A stretch of DNA of 12,481 nt. It comes from Clostridia bacterium. Lineage in GTDB: Bacteria; Bacillota; Clostridia; Oscillospirales; QAMX01. The position numbers and the translations under genes are program-made. This document shows, one piece after another, positions 6,592 to 12,481 of the stretch. The DNA is taken from positions 1 to 12,481 of the forward strand of contig JAFYLV010000153.1 of assembly GCA_017556885.1 (NCBI GenBank), in the 5' to 3' direction. Within the stretch, counting starts at the first letter, position 1. Each line of letters opens with the position of its first letter. Below the pieces are notes generated by a model, which did not search any database, was not told where the DNA came from, and saw only the letters and a list, made by a program, of their open reading frames with translations.

Positions 6592-6736
6592 GTGCAGTAT
6601 GGGATCAAACGGATCCGTGAAAGTGCTTTTTGGTAAAAAGCAGCGGCGGGATCTGGATATACTCAATCAGGTGATGTTACCCAAAATGGTTGACAAAGCT
6701 GTCTTGCTTCGACCGAATGCATGGTTTGAAAAATAG
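6592..6736 (+). pseudogene. Broken small reading frame after the ABC gene (unrecognised)
   Basis: After the ABC stop, GAAGGA (6577-6582) precedes a GTG at 6592 that begins VQYGIKRIRESAFW and then meets a stop. An overlapping frame from ATG 6599 to TAG 6736 (45 residues) carries KKQRRDLDILNQVMLPKMVD and ends LLRPNAWFEK. The two pieces look like one small basic protein split by a frameshift near the T-run in GCTTTTTGG (about 6630-6637). I do not recognise the product. It could be a chance frame; the ribosome site and position in the operon are the main arguments for a former gene. Confidence 0.3.
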
Positions 6737-6800
6737 ATTGGGGAATAATGACATTTTGCGGAGTAAACAGACACCTGCACGGCTCTCCGTATGGGTAACG

Positions 6801-6840
6801 AAAAAAGGATAGACACTTTTATAGGTGTCTATCCTTTTTT
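6801..6840. terminator. Bidirectional terminator between the ABC gene region and glnN
   Basis: A perfect 16-bp stem (6801-6816 with 6825-6840) with an 8-base loop, carrying A6 on one side and T6 on the other, works in both directions. It lies 13 bases beyond the glnN stop and 226 bases beyond the ABC stop, closing two convergent transcripts. Confidence 0.92.
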
Positions 6841-6853
6841 GTTGTAGATATTT

Positions 6854-8947
<2,094 letters not shown>

Positions 8948-9027
8948 GTGTGATTTCTCCTGTCTTTGATATTTCAAATGTGGAGGAGGATCGTTTGGCA
9001 AAATAAACATCCTCTTCTTAACTTTGT

Positions 9028-9056
9028 ATTATACTGCGCAGAAGAAAAAAAGTCAA
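9028..9056 (-). promoter_or_regulatory. Promoter of glnN
   Basis: On the minus strand: TTGACT (9056-9051), a 17-base T-rich spacer, and TATAAT (9033-9028). Transcription would start near 9021, leaving a leader of about 74 bases before the ATG at 8947. No obvious hairpin riboswitch is seen in the leader. Confidence 0.82.
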
Positions 9057-9153
9057 CGAATTGGCGGGAAATCCGTCGCCGGGCGGTAAAGCTTCTGACG
9101 CGGAGCGGTTCAAAAAAGATAAAAGAAACTTTAAAACAGATAATAACTGATGA

Positions 9154-9182
9154 TTGAGCAGGCGGTTACGATATGATAAAAT
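9154..9182 (+). promoter_or_regulatory. Promoter of the AraC-family regulator gene
   Basis: TTGAGC (9154-9159), a 17-base spacer, and TAAAAT (9177-9182), 24 bases before the ATG. The match is moderate. It faces away from the glnN promoter, with about 100 bases between the two -35 boxes. Confidence 0.55.
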
Positions 9183-9206
9183 ATAAGCTGCAAAGGCGGT
9201 GAAAAC

Positions 9207-10130
9207 ATGGAACATATTACGGTCAGCACAAAAAACTATCGAAAAAAAGTAGCCCTTGCCGCGTGCGAAGAGAACGGGCCGCTGGACGATATCGATATTA
9301 AGGATAAACACTTTCTGCTGATTGTGCTGACAAAGGGAAAGATGGAGTTTGCGGTCGGAGATCAGAGAATCGCCGCCAATGCGCCTGCTTTTTTATGCTT
9401 TGATGAGCTTGAAAATCCCCGGCTGCTTTCAAAAACGGGGGCGCAGTACACCTGCGTTTATTTTCATCCGACATTTTTGAATATCAATATGACCTTTGAG
9501 TTCCTGCGCTCCAGCCAGTATGACGACATAGCCTCCGTCCACGATATGTTTATGCTGCGGCCCTTCATGGATAAGACCTATGTCATCCCCATCACGCATA
9601 TCAGCACCGAGCGGATTGCCCAATCCGCCGACTATATGCGCCAGGAGCTGACCGAGCAGAGGGACCGCTACTGGTCCTGCCGGGGACGCACCTACTTTAT
9701 GGAGCTGATTATCGCCCTGGAGCGCATGTACGGCCTGAACGGCTACGGCTGGCAGCACCGGCAATCCGACAATGCGCCCATCATCAAAAATTCCCGGCTG
9801 CGGGACGCGGTGCTCTACATTGAGGAGAACTACCGAAAGGACATTGCCCTTTCGGATGTTGCCGCCAACGCGCGCATCAATCATACCGATCTGAACGCGC
9901 TGATGAAGGGAGAGCTTGGGTGCACGGCGATGGAATATTTGAAAAAATACCGCATCGCCATGTCCAAAAAGCAGCTGGCCTTCACCGATGTGCCCATCAA
10001 GGATATTTCCGACATGGTCGGCTTCAAAACGGTGCAGCATTTCAACCGGGTTTTTAAGGAAATCACGGGCACAACCCCGGCGGTATTCCGCAGAACGGCG
10101 GTGGAAAAGCGCCGCACGGAGATCAAATAG
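9207..10130 (+). CDS. AraC-family transcriptional regulator
   Basis: A 307-residue regulator. The N-terminal ~180 residues look like a cupin-type sensing domain (FLLIVLTKGKMEFAV, then APAFLCFDELENPRLL), and residues 197-297 form the double helix-turn-helix. The first motif is DIALSDVAANARINHTDLNALMKGELG. The second contains the family hallmark VPIKDISDMVGFKTVQHFNR followed by FKEITGTTPAVFRR. The start is supported by GGCGGTGAAAAC just before ATG. It is followed by a strong promoter and two lipoprotein genes on the same strand, and is divergent from glnN. Regulation of the lipoprotein operon is a plausible inference from position; the effector is unknown. Confidence 0.92.
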   Translation: MEHITVSTKNYRKKVALAACEENGPLDDIDIKDKHFLLIVLTKGKMEFAVGDQRIAANAPAFLCFDELENPRLLSKTGAQYTCVYFHPTFLNINMTFEFLRSSQYDDIASVHDMFMLRPFMDKTYVIPITHISTERIAQSADYMRQELTEQRDRYWSCRGRTYFMELIIALERMYGLNGYGWQHRQSDNAPIIKNSRLRDAVLYIEENYRKDIALSDVAANARINHTDLNALMKGELGCTAMEYLKKYRIAMSKKQLAFTDVPIKDISDMVGFKTVQHFNRVFKEITGTTPAVFRRTAVEKRRTEIK

Positions 10131-10205
10131 AGCTGCGCCGGTTCGCGGCGGAAAGCCCCCGCTCCGGCCCGCAAAAATATTCTTTGCAGCCCCCCGGAAA
10201 ACACA

Positions 10206-10234
10206 TTGACGTGGGGGGGTATATACCTTATAAT
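10206..10234 (+). promoter_or_regulatory. Promoter of the lipoprotein operon
   Basis: TTGACG (10206-10211), a 17-base spacer, and TATAAT (10229-10234): near consensus. The spacer contains seven consecutive Gs (10213-10219), and a run of six Cs lies just upstream (10190-10195), so the two can pair across the -35 box. Transcription would begin near 10241, about 64 bases before the first ATG. Confidence 0.8.
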
Positions 10235-10304
10235 TTGATTGTGAAGCAAATGCTCTTACAACACATTCTGCGACGAAATTTTTTCCGAAAGGCGGGAGAG
10301 AAAA

Positions 10305-11084
10305 ATGAAAAAATCTGTACGTATTTTGACCGGCGGCGCGCTGCTGATATTGCTGTTGCTGCTGCTACCCGCCTGCACGGATGCGCCGCGGGAGGAGACG
10401 GTGTCGTTTGCCATCTTTAACGAAAGCACCCGCCTCTCCGCCACGGTGACCTACAGCGAAGATGAGCCCGACCGGGCGGAATGGCTGACGGTCCGTAACC
10501 TCGATTCCGGAAGGGAAATGCACCGTTTCCGCCTGGCGGACAACCGCTGCTTTACCACGCAGGGAATCTTCCTTGAGGACATCAATCTGGACGGCATGCT
10601 GGATATCCTCCTGCCCCACAGGAGGGATGAGAGCGCGGTGTATTTCCAGGCCTTTATGTGGAATTCCGTGGGGAAGGGCTATGTCTATACCCCGAGCTTT
10701 CAGAATGTGCCAAACTGCAATGTGGTGAAATCCCTGCACCGCCTGCAGTCGACCATAACCGAGGACGGCCTGACGGAGTACAGCCTCTGGAAATACGATA
10801 CGGCGGCGCAGCGCTTTATCCGCACCCGCAGCGTTACCTGGGAGGAAAGCCATCTGCCGGGGCAGATGAGCTTCCGCGCCTACCGGTGGGAGATTTTCGG
10901 CGTCGGTGAAAAATCCGTCCTGACGGAGTATATCGAGACGGCCAAAACGGAGGATGGCATCGATCTTGCCGACTCCGCACTGCAGGGTTATGCCGGCCCG
11001 GATGCCTATTTCCGGCTGCGCGATGCGAGCTGGCAGGCCGAAGATGTCTTTTGGAAAAAGGCGCTGAAGGAGGAGAAGAAATGA
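10305..11084 (+). CDS. Secreted lipoprotein with calcium-loop motif, unknown function
   Basis: A 259-residue protein with a lipoprotein signal peptide: basic MKKSVR, a run of leucines, and the lipobox LPAC with the lipidated cysteine at residue 24. It should be anchored on the outer face of the membrane. Residues 91-100 read EDINLDGMLD, matching the calcium-binding loop pattern D-x-N-x-D-G-x-x-D (Asp92, Asn94, Asp96, Gly97, Asp100) found in dockerin/EF-hand-like and FG-GAP/XAC2610-type proteins. The rest looks beta-rich, and I do not recognise a specific family. Start: GGGAG about 6 bases before ATG, 71 bases after the promoter's -10 box. Its stop overlaps the next gene's start by 4 bases, so the two are translated together. 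Confidence 0.82.
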   Translation: MKKSVRILTGGALLILLLLLLPACTDAPREETVSFAIFNESTRLSATVTYSEDEPDRAEWLTVRNLDSGREMHRFRLADNRCFTTQGIFLEDINLDGMLDILLPHRRDESAVYFQAFMWNSVGKGYVYTPSFQNVPNCNVVKSLHRLQSTITEDGLTEYSLWKYDTAAQRFIRTRSVTWEESHLPGQMSFRAYRWEIFGVGEKSVLTEYIETAKTEDGIDLADSALQGYAGPDAYFRLRDASWQAEDVFWKKALKEEKK

Positions 11085-12451
11085 AGAAGTTTTACGTGTT
11101 TTTAACGGTGTGTCTCGCAGCGCTTCTCCTTTGCGGCTGCCATACCCCGCTTTCTGAAACTGCGAAGTATGCAGGTGGTGAGGTCACCGTGACCTACAGC
11201 ATCCGGACGAATATCTCCTATCCCGAGCACTGCCCCGATGTCCACTATGCCGACGGGTATGCAAAATACAGCACCTCGGCCGATGGGGAAGAGGAGGCAT
11301 GGAATTTCATTGACACCGAAGGAAAAAAGGTTTTCTCCCGGGATTATTCGGAAATTTCCCTCATTTCCTACTCCGGCGAGGCTGCCATCCGGGAAGCGGA
11401 CGGCAAAACCTATGTGATCGATGTTGACGGTGGGCGCGAGCGCTGCACCACCTGGAAATTTGACGATTACGCCGCCCTCTTTGACACCGCGAAGAGCAAC
11501 CTTCTGGATCCCACGCCCCTTCCGGAGGGCGCGCTGCTCGTAAGCCGCAGCTACGAAGGCCTTGCGGTCTTTGCCGTCGCGGCAGAGGAGGAGAAGGACG
11601 GCAACAATTGCCTGCTCGGATTCTGCGATGAGGAGGGAAAGGCGGTCATCCCGCCCTTTATCCCCTGCCGTATGGATGCAGAGAGCTATTTCCTCTCCAT
11701 GTATGAGGATCGGGTGGTCATCAACGACGGCGGCCGCATGGGAATCGTTGAGATCTCCCGCCGCCCCACAGTGCAGCCGACGCCGCGGCCCGCATCCGGC
11801 AAGGGGCTCACCGCCACCGGAGAATCCGGCGGCAAAAAGGTCACCCTGACCTATGTTTTGGATACGGATATCTATCATCCCTGGCAGCTCGGTTCGGTGA
11901 TGTATTTCCAAAACGGCTATGCCGCGCTTTTCCATCACCACGACGAGGACAATAACGATTTTCATGATACCGGCACCCTTTGCGGCGCCTGTAACCTGAT
12001 GGATACGGAGGGAAATCTGGTCTTTGATCTGGAGTATGAAAGACTGACCGTCTTTGCGGAGGACGGATACGCGGCAGCGCAGACCAACAGCGGCCAGTAT
12101 GTGCTCGTTGACCGCAACGGCGAGGAAAAGCTCTCCTCCGAGCAGGAATACTGGGAGAGGGCGCGTGCGCTGGAGAACCTTGCCTTTGGCGGCAAATATC
12201 CGGATATTGATCCGGAGCATAAGCGGGTCGTCAGCCTGCCGGAGAACGGCTTTTCCGTATATGCGGTAAAAAGCCCCGAGCGTATGGGCTACAATTCCTA
12301 CCTGCTGGGTCTGCTGGATGCCGATGGCCAGGTGGTCATCGAGCCCTTCATTCCCTGCTCCATCGATTATTACCTCTATCTCAGAGAGGGCTATACCATC
12401 ATCAACGATAACGGCTATATCGGTATTCTTCAGCTGAAGATTGAAGAATAA
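11081..12451 (+). CDS. Lipoprotein with duplicated WG-repeat-like domains
   Basis: A 456-residue surface lipoprotein. The signal peptide has the lipobox LCGC with Cys20 as the lipidated residue. The mature part is two related halves, about residues 32-226 and 250-452, joined by a proline-rich linker (VQPTPRP at 231-237). Each half contains segments of WG-repeat style, such as FIDTEGKKVF and LLGFCDEEGKAVIPPFIPC. WG-repeat beta domains are usually extracellular and thought to bind proteins or surfaces; the ligand is unknown. I start at ATG 11081 (AAGGAGGAG 5 bases before), inside the upstream stop (ATGA), rather than at the in-frame ATG 11051. It is the second gene of the operon, and the following gene starts 27 bases after its stop. 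Confidence 0.85.
   Translation: MKKFYVFLTVCLAALLLCGCHTPLSETAKYAGGEVTVTYSIRTNISYPEHCPDVHYADGYAKYSTSADGEEEAWNFIDTEGKKVFSRDYSEISLISYSGEAAIREADGKTYVIDVDGGRERCTTWKFDDYAALFDTAKSNLLDPTPLPEGALLVSRSYEGLAVFAVAAEEEKDGNNCLLGFCDEEGKAVIPPFIPCRMDAESYFLSMYEDRVVINDGGRMGIVEISRRPTVQPTPRPASGKGLTATGESGGKKVTLTYVLDTDIYHPWQLGSVMYFQNGYAALFHHHDEDNNDFHDTGTLCGACNLMDTEGNLVFDLEYERLTVFAEDGYAAAQTNSGQYVLVDRNGEEKLSSEQEYWERARALENLAFGGKYPDIDPEHKRVVSLPENGFSVYAVKSPERMGYNSYLLGLLDADGQVVIEPFIPCSIDYYLYLREGYTIINDNGYIGILQLKIEE
11174..12436 (+). repeat. Internal tandem duplication within the WG-like lipoprotein
   Basis: The halves encoded at 11174-11758 and 11828-12436 align in order. GGEVTVTY matches GGKKVTLTY; NFIDTEGKKVF matches NLMDTEGNLVF; GKTYVIDVDG matches GQYVLVDRNG; GNNCLLGFCDEEGKAVIPPF matches YNSYLLGLLDADGQVVIEPF; VVINDGGRMGIVEI matches TIINDNGYIGILQL. 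The DNA has diverged, so the duplication is old. Confidence 0.8.
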
Positions 12452-12478
12452 GACAGCCACGAAAAAGGAGTATCCGCA

Positions 12479-12481
12479 ATG
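12479..12481 (+). CDS. Start codon of the next gene in the lipoprotein operon (partial)
   Basis: The last three bases are ATG, preceded by a strong ribosome site AAAAAGGAG ending 8 bases upstream (about 12462-12470). There is no terminator after the WG-like lipoprotein stop, so a third operon gene very probably begins here. Nothing of its product can be seen. Confidence 0.6.

Noticed and set aside
8948..9010. 21-residue N-terminal extension of glutamine synthetase from ATG 9010
   Set aside because: ATG 9010 is about 11 bases after the predicted transcription start with no ribosome site; ATG 8947 has AGGAGA and the family N-terminus.
10131..10190. Possible terminator after the AraC gene (CGCCG-GTTCG-CGGCG hairpin)
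   Set aside because: The stem is only five pairs and no T tract follows, so it does not meet the pattern of an intrinsic terminator.
11102..12460. Minus-strand open frame of 452 codons opposite the WG-like lipoprotein
   Set aside because: The plus strand has a lipobox signal peptide, a strong ribosome site and internally repeated domains; the minus frame has none of these.

Overview
The window looks like a chromosomal segment of a moderately GC-rich Gram-positive bacterium of the Clostridia, plausibly a gut Oscillospiraceae-like lineage. The support is a glutamine synthetase of the large type III class, a DegV lipid-binding protein, strong Shine-Dalgarno sites, several near-consensus sigma-A promoters with 17-base spacers, and lipoprotein signal peptides of Gram-positive style. 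Genus or species cannot be fixed from the sequence alone.

Layout. (a) 1-373, minus: start of a class I glutamine amidotransferase-like (peptidase C26) gene that runs off the left edge. (b) 505-874, minus: an AT-rich YgjV-like membrane-protein pseudogene, frameshifted and cut short, with a hairpin terminator directly after its stop. (c) 913-1176: no recognisable gene. (d) 1177-2555, plus: a MarR regulator and a DegV protein in a translationally coupled operon. Its consensus promoter is bracketed by two identical 17-base operator copies. (e) 2552-3431, plus: an SGNH/GDSL hydrolase with its own promoter and terminator. (f) 3484-6736, plus: an XRE regulator with a TPR-like C-terminal region, then an ABC exporter half-transporter and a broken small reading frame. 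Base composition drops sharply between the regulator and the transporter. (g) 6801-8947, minus: glutamine synthetase III (glnN), convergent with the ABC gene and sharing a bidirectional terminator with it. (h) 9154-10130, plus: an AraC-family regulator divergent from glnN. (i) 10206-12481, plus: a promoter followed by two lipoprotein genes overlapping by 4 bases, and the start codon of a further gene at the right edge.

How the parts may work together. The MarR-DegV operon is probably self-repressed and may link fatty-acid sensing to fatty-acid binding. The XRE-ABC unit resembles a regulated export or self-protection module whose transporter was acquired separately. The AraC gene sits just upstream of a surface-lipoprotein operon. 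Its second lipoprotein contains an internal duplication of a WG-repeat-like unit, and its first carries a calcium-loop motif. No RNA genes, CRISPR arrays or complete insertion sequences were seen.
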